Counted from the stretch's first letter, positions 48,607 to 58,483 are shown. The stretch is DNA of 64,000 bases from a cyanobacterium endosymbiont of Epithemia clementina EcSB (GCF_029919255.1 NZ_CP123991.1:2705833-2769832); one strand, 5' to 3'. Program-made: numbers and translations. The notes: generated by a model from the sequence alone, not told the origin.

Positions 48607-49757
48607 CGGTAAATCAGCTCTTTATTTAAGAATCCCTATGCATCTTGATTCCTCTTAAGTTTTGGCTTTTAATTCTAGTCTTGATCGTTCTTGTTCATGC
48701 TCAAGGTCTTATAAACAAGGTCTTATAAACTAAGAGTTAACAAACAATATCCCTAGCTTAGGGTGGTTAACTTAGCTAATTTAATTAATTATTTTGTCAC
48801 TATTTAGTTCAGCCTTACTTCATTAATGAGGGCATAGCCTGGTTGCTTGCGCTCAAAATATTGTATTAGGTTTAATTTTATTACTCTGTTCTTATTTGGA
48901 TGACTATCGCCGGTCCTTTGTTGAGTTTATGCTTATGTGTTCTCTTTTTTAGCCTTACTAAATAGGTATTAAAAAGATAATAAGGTATTTTTAGGGTATA
49001 TGAAGGAAGATTTGTCCCAAATTAATTTAGTTTTAGGGATTTTAAATCTGATTCTAGGACTAACTCTTAATGGGGGGGGACAAATTCTTAAGGCTATTGT
49101 CTGGAAAATAACCAATGATCGCTTGGAAGGAGGTGTTTGGCTGCTACAAGCAGTAAATTTGTTGGTTCATTCAACAGCTCTGCAGGGATCTTTTTTATTC
49201 TGGCAACTAACACATCAGGTCCAGTATGGATCGCTTTAATTGGTTAACTTATTATGTGTAACTCCAACAATTATTAACATAATACTTGTCTACAATAGAG
49301 TTAAAACGACCATAGTTAGCAACAAAGTAATAACTCGTAAGTTTTGGGTTGTCAGTAGTTATCTTACTCTCGATGAATTTGCTCAAGGATATATTTTCAA
49401 AGATTTCTATACCTCTATTACCTATTTGCTACTTCCGAAGGACATTGTGGTGGTCTGATTCGTCTCGAAGACTTACCGTATATAGAACAAACATGTAGAG
49501 AAATAAAATCTTGACCGAGATTTCTCATACCTTAATTGATATTTCCGTTATATCAGAAACCTTCCCTTGTAATTGAACAATCGGAATTAACTTATGATTA
49601 TCGTTTAACCATTTTATCGCTAGCCGGAGTGGTGATAGAAGTAATTGATCGTACAGATATTGTTAGAGCAGTGGCGACCTATCATAATTTGTACATTCCA
49701 GATAGTGAGATTAAACGGAACAAAGCCAAAGGACGTTATTCTCCTATTTACAGTTAA
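48607..49757 (+). pseudogene. site-2 (M50) metalloprotease with CBS domains, broken
   Basis: Fragments in order resemble a cyanobacterial site-2 protease: RIPMHLDSS, FWLLILVLIVLV, SLVALAQN (HELGHSLVA-type region, His lost), IAGPLLSLCLCVLFFSLT, then DLSQINLVLGILNLILGLTL and GGGQILKAIVWKITNDR (49000-49239). Next come YNRVKTT, TRKFWVVSSYLTLDEFAQGY and FKDFYTS with RLEDLPYIE, and a CBS-like end VVIEVIDRTDIVRAVATY (to 49757). The second zinc motif (LDG, here LNGGG) is altered. Several stops and frameshifts make it dead. Typical intact homologues are ~365-500 residues. Confidence 0.75.
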
Positions 49758-50614
49758 CCGCAATGATACAAAGTTCTCAGCATTAGGAAATTTATGTTAA
49801 GGAGAACATTCAGAGAACTTGATCTTCTGTTTGAGTTGATAGCTTTTATAGACTAGCTACAACAAAGTTACAAAAAGTAAAAATAAAGTTTTTAGAAGTT
49901 ATTAATAGCGAATTCATCATACTTCAGTCTAGAAGAACCCAGGTTATTAAGATTAGGCACTATGATTTCTTGAACTTATTGCTTTTGATGCAAAAGAATA
50001 TAATTTATTTCAGTGTATAGAAGTTTGAGATGTTGATCAATCAGTTGAAGTAGTTGAAGAACTTGAATCATAATTAGACTGACTGCTTCGATTAATTTAG
50101 TCAAATTTAAACTGTTGTTAGTTTTTTTAGAAAAATCTTTAAAAGACTGGATATAGATGTAATTTATTACAAATACAAAGTCTAACTGTTGACTAAAATT
50201 AATTTTAATAAACTTATTTTTTGAAAATTTTTATGATTAAAAACATTATTTGATCAAATATATATTTGATTTTAAAGTTGTTTAAGTATGATCTTTTAAT
50301 CTTGGGAAGAAGATAAACCGGACATCCCATGTTTGAAATCAGTCTCTGTTCACACTCCCCACATTTCCCAAACTTCCAATACAATGAGAAGGGACCGATA
50401 TCAAAATCGGTTCACGACGACTAAACACAGTCATCTGTTGTACGGAAAGAACTGTCAGAATTTGCACCTATGGGAGATATTCCCCAAGAGGTGGCTATTA
50501 TTCAAAGATGGCACATAGAGGATGACATTGGTTTGGCACCGAACTGAGCCAAGAAAACCTCGTGCAACAGTGGTGAGGTTGTTCGCATCGTTATTTCCCA
50601 ATTATCAATCGGTT
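49758..50614. other. stretch between the dead protease and the ABC transporter
   Basis: About 850 bp. It holds one copy of the dispersed tcagtctagaaga motif (~49923-49935). The segment 50330-50614 is less AT-rich and may be a remnant, with frames such as GKNCQNLHLWEIFPKRW, but no family was recognised. Confidence 0.45.
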
Positions 50615-51634
50615 ATGATCCCTGCTATTGTTATTGAGTCCCTAAAAAAAAATTACGGTACTCTTGAAGCCATTAAAAACATCTCCTTTAAAGTCCAACC
50701 GGGAGAGATTTTTGGCTTATTAGGTCCTAATGGAGCGGGAAAAACCACTACCATACGCTGTTTATGTACTTTAGCTAAGCCTGATGGTGGTAGCATTGAA
50801 GTAGCGGGAATTTCCGTTCTTGAGCGACCCAAAGCGGCCCGTCGCCGCTTAGGATATGTGTCCCAAGAAGTAGCCTTAGATCAAGTATTAACAGGACGGG
50901 AATTATTAGAACTGCAAGCCGCCCTTTATCATCTTCCCCAAAAAGAAGCCAAAAATCGTATTGCTGAATTAATCAGCTTACTGGACTTAAAAAACTACGC
51001 TGATCGCAAGACTGGAACCTATTCAGGAGGTATCCGTAAACGCCTAGATTTAGCAGCTGGTTTGCTTCATCGACCAGAGGTATTGGTATTAGATGAACCC
51101 ACCGTAGGGTTAGACATAGAAAGTCGGTTCGTTGTTTGGGAATTCTTACGGAAATTGCAAAAAGCCGGCACTACTGTCTTGATTACCAGCCATTACCTTG
51201 AAGAAATTGATGCCCTGGCTGATCGCTTAGCGATTATAGATCAAGGGCAAGTTATTGCCGAGGGAACCCCTTCTCAGTTAAAAAATAGAGTGGGCGGTGA
51301 TCGCGTTACCCTAAAAATCCGGGAGTTTTCTCCAGTAGAAGAAGCCCGACAAGCCAAAACCTTACTTCAAGATTTGCCCTTTGTTGAAGAGGTGATAATT
51401 AACCACTGCCAAGGCAATTCTCTTAACCTTGTGGTGACCATGGGGAGTAATTGTTTAAGTCAAATTGAACAATCTTTAATAAAGTCAGGACTGCCTATTT
51501 TCAGCTTAGCTCAATCGCGTCCCAGTCTTGATGATGTCTACTTAGCCGCCACTGGTCAAACTTTGATGGATGCTGAATTGGAGTCCGCCAGTATTCGAGA
51601 TCTAAAGGCTGAGAAAAAACAACAAATGAAATGA
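50615..51634 (+). CDS. ABC-2 type exporter ATP-binding protein (DrrA-like)
   Basis: The nucleotide-binding subunit of an ABC-2 exporter. Walker A is GPNGAGKTTT, the signature is YSGGIRKRLDLAAGLL, Walker B is VLVLDEPTVGLD and the H-loop is TSHYLEEID. About 339 residues from MIPAIVIESL; the extra N-terminal residues of the frame open from 50522 are not conserved and I exclude them. A C-terminal DrrA-type extension follows the ATPase domain. The permease gene lies 164 bp downstream. Substrates of this family include lipids, polysaccharides and drugs; the sequence does not decide. Confidence 0.9.
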   Translation: MIPAIVIESLKKNYGTLEAIKNISFKVQPGEIFGLLGPNGAGKTTTIRCLCTLAKPDGGSIEVAGISVLERPKAARRRLGYVSQEVALDQVLTGRELLELQAALYHLPQKEAKNRIAELISLLDLKNYADRKTGTYSGGIRKRLDLAAGLLHRPEVLVLDEPTVGLDIESRFVVWEFLRKLQKAGTTVLITSHYLEEIDALADRLAIIDQGQVIAEGTPSQLKNRVGGDRVTLKIREFSPVEEARQAKTLLQDLPFVEEVIINHCQGNSLNLVVTMGSNCLSQIEQSLIKSGLPIFSLAQSRPSLDDVYLAATGQTLMDAELESASIRDLKAEKKQQMK

Positions 51635-51798
51635 AGTTATCCTACTCTAAGAGTAGATATTACTCATCTTGGATTTAAGTTCTACTTTTTTACTAAGACG
51701 GAAAATAAACAAGAAAAAATGGGTTAATTTAGTTTTTAAGTACAAATTTATGTCAGCATGCCAATTTTTAGATATTGTGATCAGGGAGGAATAACCAC

Positions 51799-52695
51799 AT
51801 GAGTCAAACTATGACCCCTTCTAAGGCCAAGTCTGCTTTATCTCCGAAAAAACAAGAAATAAGCTCTATAGATGAAGATGGAAATATTTTTAGTGAATTT
51901 ATTCAAGAAACCTTTGCTATGACAAAGCGTCTGTTCATCCAACTGCAACGTCGTCCATCGACCTTGATTGCTGGTATTATTCAACCGTTTATGTGGTTAG
52001 TTTTATTCGGCGCACTATTTTACAATGCTCCTCAAGGGTTATTTGGAGAAGAGCTTAATTACGCTAAGTTTCTTGCTCCTGGTATTATAGTTTTTACTGC
52101 TTTTTCAGGCGCATTGAATGCGGGGTTACCCGTGATGTTTGACAGAGAATTTGGTTTTCTCAATCGTTTATTAGTTGCCCCATTAGCTTCTCGTTATTCG
52201 ATTGTAGCCGCTTCTACCATCTATATAGTTGTTTTGAGTTTAATTCAAACGGCAGTCATTGTGGGAGCTAGTGCCATTTTAGGGGCTAGTTTGCCAAGCT
52301 TAGTTGGGTTAGGTACAATCTCCCTAATTGTCTTTTCTATCGTCTTAGGAGTAACGGGATTAAGTTTGGGACTAGCTTTTGCTTTACCAGGTCATATTGA
52401 ATTAATCGCAGTAATTTTCGTAACGAATTTGCCTTTATTATTTGCAAGTACCGCTTTAGCTCCTTTATCATTCATGGCGAAATGGCTACAAATTATCGTC
52501 AGTTTGAATCCCCTTACTTATGCCATTGAAACGATTCGTTATATATACCTCAATGAAGATTGGTCTTTGAATAGTTTAGTCCTACAAACGCCTTGGGCGG
52601 ACCTAAGTTTTGGATTGGTTTTATTTTTATTGTTAGCCTTTAATGCGTTAATATTAGTAGCAATTCAACCTTTGTTGCGTCGCCGTTTCGCTTAG
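51799..52695 (+). CDS. ABC-2 type exporter permease (DrrB-like)
   Basis: A 298-residue integral membrane protein with six hydrophobic segments. It carries the ABC-2 permease pattern: IAGIIQPFMWLVLFGALFYN, KFLAPGIIVFTAFSGALNAG, MFDREFGFLNRLLVAPL and LNPLTYAIETIRYIYL. The first ~40 residues are polar and cytoplasmic. A ribosome-binding site (gggagga) precedes the ATG. It follows its ATPase partner on the same strand. The pair is retained where many neighbours are dead, suggesting a needed export function, but substrate is unknown. Confidence 0.9.
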   Translation: MSQTMTPSKAKSALSPKKQEISSIDEDGNIFSEFIQETFAMTKRLFIQLQRRPSTLIAGIIQPFMWLVLFGALFYNAPQGLFGEELNYAKFLAPGIIVFTAFSGALNAGLPVMFDREFGFLNRLLVAPLASRYSIVAASTIYIVVLSLIQTAVIVGASAILGASLPSLVGLGTISLIVFSIVLGVTGLSLGLAFALPGHIELIAVIFVTNLPLLFASTALAPLSFMAKWLQIIVSLNPLTYAIETIRYIYLNEDWSLNSLVLQTPWADLSFGLVLFLLLAFNALILVAIQPLLRRRFA

Positions 52696-52749
52696 GGTAG
52701 TTTCAATTTGAAATGTTTAATGTTTGGTTGTACGTAGAAGTGAGTCTTA

Positions 52750-53097
52750 ATGATGTCTATTAACCTGCCTTTGAGACAATTATTTTGTATTTTAATTAGT
52801 AGTTTAGGAACAGTGGGCGGAATTCCTCAGATAATATTAGCCCAGTCTGTTGATGTTATTAATGAGGAAAATAATTATCAAAATAACGAACAAGATCCTG
52901 CTGGGGAACTTGGTAACATTTTTAATCCAATGGATCTAATGCACCGTTCTAATTTACAACGAAGTCGTAACGCCGGTGACTTTGCTGAGGATACGAATAA
53001 TAATCTCAATAAAGCGGCTCAAGAATTTAAGCTAATCCAACAAAGAAGATTACAACAAGAATCCTCTGAGCCTTTTTCTAATTCGACCAGTAATTAA
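52750..53097 (+). CDS. small secreted protein of unknown function
   Basis: A 115-residue product with a signal peptide (hydrophobic LFCILISSLGTVGGIPQIIL, probable cleavage after LAQS). The mature part is polar, rich in N, Q and E, with a central NPMDLMHRSNLQRSRNAGDF and a coiled C-terminal stretch. No cysteine or catalytic motif is visible. It lies 54 bp after the exporter permease on the same strand and may belong to that operon. ATG at 52750 or 52753 could be the start. I do not recognise the family. Confidence 0.6.
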   Translation: MMSINLPLRQLFCILISSLGTVGGIPQIILAQSVDVINEENNYQNNEQDPAGELGNIFNPMDLMHRSNLQRSRNAGDFAEDTNNNLNKAAQEFKLIQQRRLQQESSEPFSNSTSN

Positions 53098-53986
53098 CTT
53101 TGGCCCTTCTAGAGTAGCTGTGACAAAACCATAATAAATGACTCCAAAAAATTGTTTTTGATAGATATCAGGTTTTTGGGGTTATGGAACATAGTCGTAA
53201 TAAGAGTGTTGGAAGTCATTAGCTGCCGATTTATCATGATCGGTCTAGGAGAGCCTTATCTCAATTCTACTAAACCAGTCATGTAAAGTCTTCATATTAA
53301 TGTTCTGAAAGCCTTAATGTGGAAATTGTTCGAATTTTTAACAGTTTGCTGGTTGTTAAAATTATTGCCAAAATTCCTAAGATTGGTTCAATACAAAAAG
53401 AAGTTAGTACAAAATTTTAGCTTATAACCAATGTTTTAATACTAATTAGATAGTACCAAAAAACATCCACACCTATAAAATCTCATAACAAACATCTCGA
53501 TTGTAGATGGAGACTTTTCTCGTGTCAACGTGAGTTTGACTAAATTCAAAACACAGTTATTATTCTCAATATTTAAAACAAAATCTGACGAGGTTGACAA
53601 TCATCTGATATCTGAGTGATGGCAACTGCTAATAATTAAGATTGCAATTGTTGTTGAAAATAGCCTAAAACAAGGTTAGTTTATCTTGTGACCCTAAATC
53701 AAGAAAAAGTTTTTTAGGTAACTAGGTGTAAGCCATCAGTTGAGTAAAAAAGTAAACAAAACAATTCCAAAATACTGCGATTATTCTAATGTGAAATCTA
53801 AGAAATATTTTCAAGAGTCGTTGACCGTTTCAATCACAGAACGTTTAGGAAATAAGATTCTATTACTAGGTTTAACTAGCACCCACAATCTTCCTTTTAA
53901 CTATAATTCCGGAGAGTAAACTCTCCCTCATCAGATTCAATGAATGTTTTATCTATAAACTGTCTCTTATGGCAAAGACCAATTAA
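53098..53986. other. stretch downstream of tldE and the secreted-protein gene
   Basis: About 890 bp between convergent genes. A 16-bp perfect palindrome (ggagagtaaactctcc, ~53913-53928) lies ~60 bp past the tldE stop and may help end its transcript, though no T run follows. No coding remnant was recognised. Confidence 0.5.
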
Positions 53987-55327
53987 TTACTCTCCAGTAA
54001 CAGATAATTCATTAATCCAAACTCGCGGACAAATTCCCCCGGGAAGAACTTCTGCTTCAGACTCAATATAAATGATTGACTTTAATACATCTTGTATATC
54101 CCCAGCTACGGTTGCCGCATCAATACTGGTTAATTCTCCTCTATTGACTAACCAACCATCAAAGGGTAGAGAAAATGAGCCCTGTAAGGAATTAACTCCC
54201 GCATGAAGTGCCTGTAAACGATCAATTAAAATAACTCCATCTGATTCTTCTAAACTCAATTTTTGGGCATATTTTTCCGAAGCAAAAACATGATAAAAAT
54301 GAGAGCTAACTGTAACTTTTGAGCCAATATTTGCATGACCTGTTGGTTTTGCGTTCATTCGTTTTGCGGTTCCAGCACTGTGCAACAAACCCGATAGTAT
54401 TCCATTAATAATTAATTCTACACGACGAGTGGGAGTTCCTTCTCCGTCAAAAGTTTCTTTTACAACATTAAAAGGATGAAGGGCATCATCACATAGACAT
54501 AAAAGAGGGGAAGCAATTTCTGTTCCCAAAGAATCTTGGGTAGAAAGACTTTGGTTATCTAAAATATTTTGAGCATTAAAGATATTAGAAAAAGCATCAA
54601 TCAAGCTTAAAAATGAGGTAGGAGAAAAAACAATTCGATATTTTCCTGATGGAATAGACTTATAATTTATGTGACTAATTGTCTTTTTAATCACTTCTTT
54701 TAAACAGCCGTCAATGTCTAACTCTGGTAAGCTATGAGCAATTTTAACTGAACTAGCCCCTCGCGGTTTTTTACCTTCCTCTTCAGTGCGACTGTAGAGG
54801 TAAATAGATGAATAAGACCCTTCTTCTTGGCGAAGGGCTCCTTCACTGTTAAGATAAAACCGCGCTCTAATTTCTTGAGATAAGCCATTGTAGGGAACTC
54901 CGATAATAGCTTGGTGTGCTTCTAAAAGATTTTTTTCGGCCTTGATTAAAGTATCGACAAGAGTAGGAACAGGTGCATGATTCACCGAATTATGGGATAA
55001 CCCGGCAATAAGGTTTTTAGCTTCTGGACTGAATTCAGGAGTATTGTCTTCACTGCCAAATGCACTCGCTTCTTTAGCTGTTTCTAAGGCTAATTTGATG
55101 CCTTCGTCGTCTAAATCTGTAGTAGTTGTCACTCCAACTGTTTTCCTTTTATTCCACACACGAACAATAACGCTCGATCGGTTTGATGCTTGGACTTGTT
55201 TTGGTTCACCGCTATCAATCTCAACACTGGTCTCGTCGATAGATAAACCATAAATGTCATATCTATCAATTTTCAATTCTTTAGCACTTAATTTGGCACA
55301 ATCGGCAATTTTTTTTATATTCAGCAT
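53987..55327 (-). CDS. tldE: TldE/PmbA, partner of metalloprotease TldD
   Basis: TldE (PmbA) forms a heterodimer with TldD, which holds the catalytic zinc. The ~446-residue protein has the family features: SVEIDSGEPKQVQASNRSS near the N-terminus, GVTTTTDLDDEGI, the middle block IVFSPTSFLSLIDAFSN and the C-terminal SLQGSFSLPFDGWLVNRGEL. No HExxxH motif is present, as expected for this subunit. I choose ATG 55327 (MLNIKKIADCAKL); a TTG five codons upstream is possible. The gene is intact. tldD is 45 kb away in the window. Confidence 0.88.
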   Translation of the reverse strand: MLNIKKIADCAKLSAKELKIDRYDIYGLSIDETSVEIDSGEPKQVQASNRSSVIVRVWNKRKTVGVTTTTDLDDEGIKLALETAKEASAFGSEDNTPEFSPEAKNLIAGLSHNSVNHAPVPTLVDTLIKAEKNLLEAHQAIIGVPYNGLSQEIRARFYLNSEGALRQEEGSYSSIYLYSRTEEEGKKPRGASSVKIAHSLPELDIDGCLKEVIKKTISHINYKSIPSGKYRIVFSPTSFLSLIDAFSNIFNAQNILDNQSLSTQDSLGTEIASPLLCLCDDALHPFNVVKETFDGEGTPTRRVELIINGILSGLLHSAGTAKRMNAKPTGHANIGSKVTVSSHFYHVFASEKYAQKLSLEESDGVILIDRLQALHAGVNSLQGSFSLPFDGWLVNRGELTSIDAATVAGDIQDVLKSIIYIESEAEVLPGGICPRVWINELSVTGE

Positions 55328-56022
55328 ATTGAGGGTTATCAAGGATTGTTAATATATTTATCTATATAATATATAGAGAGTTAACATACTTTACGCACAT
55401 GCAGGAAGTACATTTTCCCGGACTTGTGTATAAGAATTACTCAATCATTCGTACTGCCTAAGTATCTCTACTCTCGTGGCAGTCAAACATAGATACAAGT
55501 GTTTTTAGTCGTCTAGTTAGTTTATCAGTTTAAGGAATGTTCTCCGCTACTGTTTACTTCCAATTTTGGCTGACTCAAGTCATCGGAAACTCCGTTACTT
55601 TCCTAGCTGTTTCTCCCATATTTCTGCGATCAGAGGTTTTTAGTTTTAACTTTTCCAGACGCTTTGTTTTGTTTTTATTAACCACGTTGCAATGAGCGTG
55701 GTATAATCACTGTGCGTGATTATACCACAAAATCTCCCTACAAGGTAGAGGTTTTAGCACCCTTTTAAAGAAGATAAAGTGAGCATTTTAGAGAAAAATA
55801 GCTTTTATTCTTAACCAAAAAAATCTTTATAAGTATTATCGGCTAGTTGTATTTAAAGCGGGCTAGTATTATCTACTTTGCCAATCCATGACCAATGGCT
55901 AAAGAATTCTGATATAGTAATTTTGTCTTTGCTTGCTAATTGTGGTGTGTTGTGTGTTGATAATAAACATAGTTTATTATCAAATAATTATTCTTATTTT
56001 CGGCAGAGGAAGAATTATAGAA
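55328..56022. other. upstream region of the DUF2079 gene
   Basis: About 700 bp. A weak 52-codon frame (MFSATVYFQF..., ~55539-55697) is present but unrecognised. The region contains three competing inverted-repeat arms, listed separately, about 300 bp before the DUF2079 start. Confidence 0.45.
55681..55728 (+). promoter_or_regulatory. attenuator-like competing hairpins
   Basis: ACCACG (55681-55686) can pair with CGTGGT (55697-55702). The overlapping GTGGTATAATCAC (55698-55710) pairs perfectly with GTGATTATACCAC (55716-55728) around a 5-nt loop. The two hairpins share GTGGT and exclude each other. A T run does not follow directly. Confidence 0.5.
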
Positions 56023-57417
56023 ATGACCCAGAAAAACTTTAATTACCATTCTGTAATAATTATGATCATAGTGAGCACTTTAGTTTTATTAACTTGTAGT
56101 AGCTTAAGACATATTTTATTTCAATCTACTGCTTATGATTTAGCGATTTTTGATAATGGTATTTATTTAATTAGTCAGGGAAAAACTCCTTTTGTTTCCT
56201 TACGAGGTATACATATATTAGGAGATCACGCTGCATTTATTCTTTATGCAATTGCTGGATTATATAAGATTTACCCTAGTGTTTATTGGTTATTTGGATT
56301 ACAAGCAATTGCCCTTTCTTTGGGAGCATTACCAGTCTGGCAATTGGCAAGATACGCAAATTTAAACTCAAACTTAGCAACAGTTATCGCGGCTTCTTAT
56401 CTTCTCTATCCCCTAATTTTTAACCTAAATTTATTTGATTTTCACCCCGAAACATTGACATTACCTGCTTTTTTTTGGGCATTACTAGCTGCAAAAAGAA
56501 ATAACACTTTTGCGTTTAGCTTAGCACTAATTTTTATTTTAAGTTGTCGGGATGCTTTATCTTTAACTGTAACAGCAATGGGAGTTTGGCTGATATTAGG
56601 AGAAAGAAAAATAAAGTTTGGGGTAATTTCTTTAGGTGTAGGAATAGTTTGGTTTGTTTTAGCCACTAAAGTAATTATTCCTCAATTTAGTGGAGAACAG
56701 GTAGCTGCTGTTGCTAGATATAGTTTTTTAGGAGTGTCTTTACAGGAGATTGTTTTTAATCTTTTTTTTCAACCACAAGTTGTTCTAAATCATCTCTTTA
56801 CTTTAAATAACTTAGAATATTTATTGTTGCTTTTGTGTCCTTTAATTTGGGGACTATTTCCTAAATATTTTGCTCCATTAATCGGTGCTTTTCCTATTTT
56901 ATTTTTAAATCTATTAACTGAAAATAAAGAACAAAAAGACTTATTACACCAATATTCTCTTCCAATTTTACCTTTTTTAATTCTAGTAGTGATTGCAACT
57001 TTAAGTGCGGGACAAGGATGGTTACAAAGACCTAAATATATTATTTTATGGTCATTAGTTACTTTTTTTGCTTTAGCTAAAGTTGGCTATTTTACCTCTC
57101 GTTATCTTGAATCTATAGATACTTGGTCAGCAACAAGAGAAGCGTTAACCCAGGTAACAAAAGACGGTAATGTGTTAACCTCAGCTAATATTGCCCCCCA
57201 TGTTACCCATCGGACTAAAATTGAATTAGCAATTGAAGGTTCACAAGAGATTAATCTTCAACAATTTGACGATATATTGTTAAATAAACGTCATCCAGGT
57301 TGGAATAGTTCACCAGAATTAGTTGATACTCTAATAGGAAGAATTGAACAAATTCCCGATTTTAAATTAATCTATGAAAAAAAACAAGTCTATCTGTTTG
57401 GACGCATCTCATCTTAA
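56023..57417 (+). CDS. DUF2079 polytopic membrane protein
   Basis: A 464-residue membrane protein with about ten hydrophobic segments. It has the DUF2079 hallmarks AYDLAIFDNGIYLISQGKTP, ILGDHAAFIL, NLFDFHPETLTLPAFFWALL and SCRDALSLTV. The C-terminal soluble part contains NVLTSANIAPHVTHRTKIEL. DUF2079 proteins are GT-C-like in organisation and are thought to be envelope glycosyl- or lipid-modifying enzymes, but this is unproven. I choose ATG 56023 (MTQKNFNYHS), which has an agagga site about 12 bases upstream, over the open frame from 55933. It is monocistronic. Confidence 0.85.
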   Translation: MTQKNFNYHSVIIMIIVSTLVLLTCSSLRHILFQSTAYDLAIFDNGIYLISQGKTPFVSLRGIHILGDHAAFILYAIAGLYKIYPSVYWLFGLQAIALSLGALPVWQLARYANLNSNLATVIAASYLLYPLIFNLNLFDFHPETLTLPAFFWALLAAKRNNTFAFSLALIFILSCRDALSLTVTAMGVWLILGERKIKFGVISLGVGIVWFVLATKVIIPQFSGEQVAAVARYSFLGVSLQEIVFNLFFQPQVVLNHLFTLNNLEYLLLLLCPLIWGLFPKYFAPLIGAFPILFLNLLTENKEQKDLLHQYSLPILPFLILVVIATLSAGQGWLQRPKYIILWSLVTFFALAKVGYFTSRYLESIDTWSATREALTQVTKDGNVLTSANIAPHVTHRTKIELAIEGSQEINLQQFDDILLNKRHPGWNSSPELVDTLIGRIEQIPDFKLIYEKKQVYLFGRISS

Positions 57418-57528
57418 TAAAATTAATTATGGATGGATATGCATTTGTATTAGAAGTAACTAAACACCTCAATTTCTGCATAATTACTAGCTGGATTGCA
57501 TTTCCAGTATGTTTGTAAGTAGGCGGAC

Positions 57529-57605
57529 CTAAAGAAATATAAATCTAAAAAAAAAATAGATTTATATTTCTTTAGATCATTAGAATTAGATTTATATTTC
57601 TTTAG
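57529..57605. repeat. 19-bp perfect inverted repeat with a duplicated arm
   Basis: CTAAAGAAATATAAATCTA (57529-57547) pairs perfectly with TAGATTTATATTTCTTTAG (57557-57575). An exact second copy of the right arm is at 57587-57605. It lies 112 bp after the DUF2079 stop and just before IS630 copy C. Confidence 0.9.
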
Positions 57606-57639
57606 TAATTTTTTTATAAAAGCTTATTTAATAAGTACT

Positions 57640-58300
57640 TTATCTATCTACCTTAGCTAAATTGTATTTATTGTATTTATCTTCAAATATTCTTCTGGCA
57701 ATTTCACGAGCTTTTATTTTACGCTATTCCTCTCCTATTAGAGTTAGCTATAGACTACAAAGTCAGTATAAAGTATATATATTATTTTTTGATTTCTATT
57801 GTTTAAGTTTAGTTTAAACTAAATTGCTTATATGTATTAAGTACATGTCAATAATAATTAACGGATCCATCTTTTTATTTTTATAGTATTTTTTAACTCT
57901 ATTTGCTTTTTATAAGAAATTTATATTTTTTCTTTTTAAGCTATTTATTCATAAAATTTAATTGGAACTTTTATTCGGTTTATGTATTTTAATAGTATTA
58001 AGTATAATTTATTTTTTTACTATTTTTATAAACTTTGATCTCTTTTTTAAGGCTTTACATACTTAGATATTTATTGACCATAAAAACTATTATATCTTTC
58101 TTGACCATTTTTTTGCTCATTTAAAATATTTACTATATTTTTATTTTTATTTATTAGCTAAAAACACTTTTTATCAGCAATTAATACTATGTGCATTTTC
58201 TATTTTTTAGTATTATTATTAAATAATAAATATACTTTCGTTGTTATTTCGAAGGTTTTTCATTATTAAGAATTAATTATCATGGTACTTACTCTTCTAA
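57640..58300 (-). mobile_element. decayed IS630-family transposase, copy C
   Basis: The minus strand begins near 58283 with KTFEITTKVYLLFNNN and HIVLIADKKCF, then, after many stops, KNKKMDPLIIIDMYLIHISN and LV near 57850. Further on it reads ENIYTLY-type fragments and LTLIGEE with KIKAREIARRIFEDKYNKYN near 57660-57740. This parallels copies A and B and the IS630 signature. The element is inactive. Confidence 0.7.
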
Positions 58301-58483
58301 TTTTATTAGTTAGATTTTAAGCTTGGTATACAATAAAACCCCTTTTTTAACTACTTTTCTGTCTTAGGCTTCTTTAAGCCCACCCACTTACTGTTAAAGA
58401 AAGCCTTAAATTTAGTCTGATAGCATCAGATTTAAACCTATTGTTAGATATAGTCAAAAACAATAGTCTTTCAATAAAGGTCC
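58301..58483. other. spacer between IS copy C and the DsrE genes
   Basis: About 180 bp that must hold the promoter of the DsrE-type genes. No clear hexamers stand out. Confidence 0.4.

Noticed and set aside
55681-55728. IS200/IS605 end hairpin
   Set aside because: No transposase of that family is nearby and the competing-arm layout is not typical.
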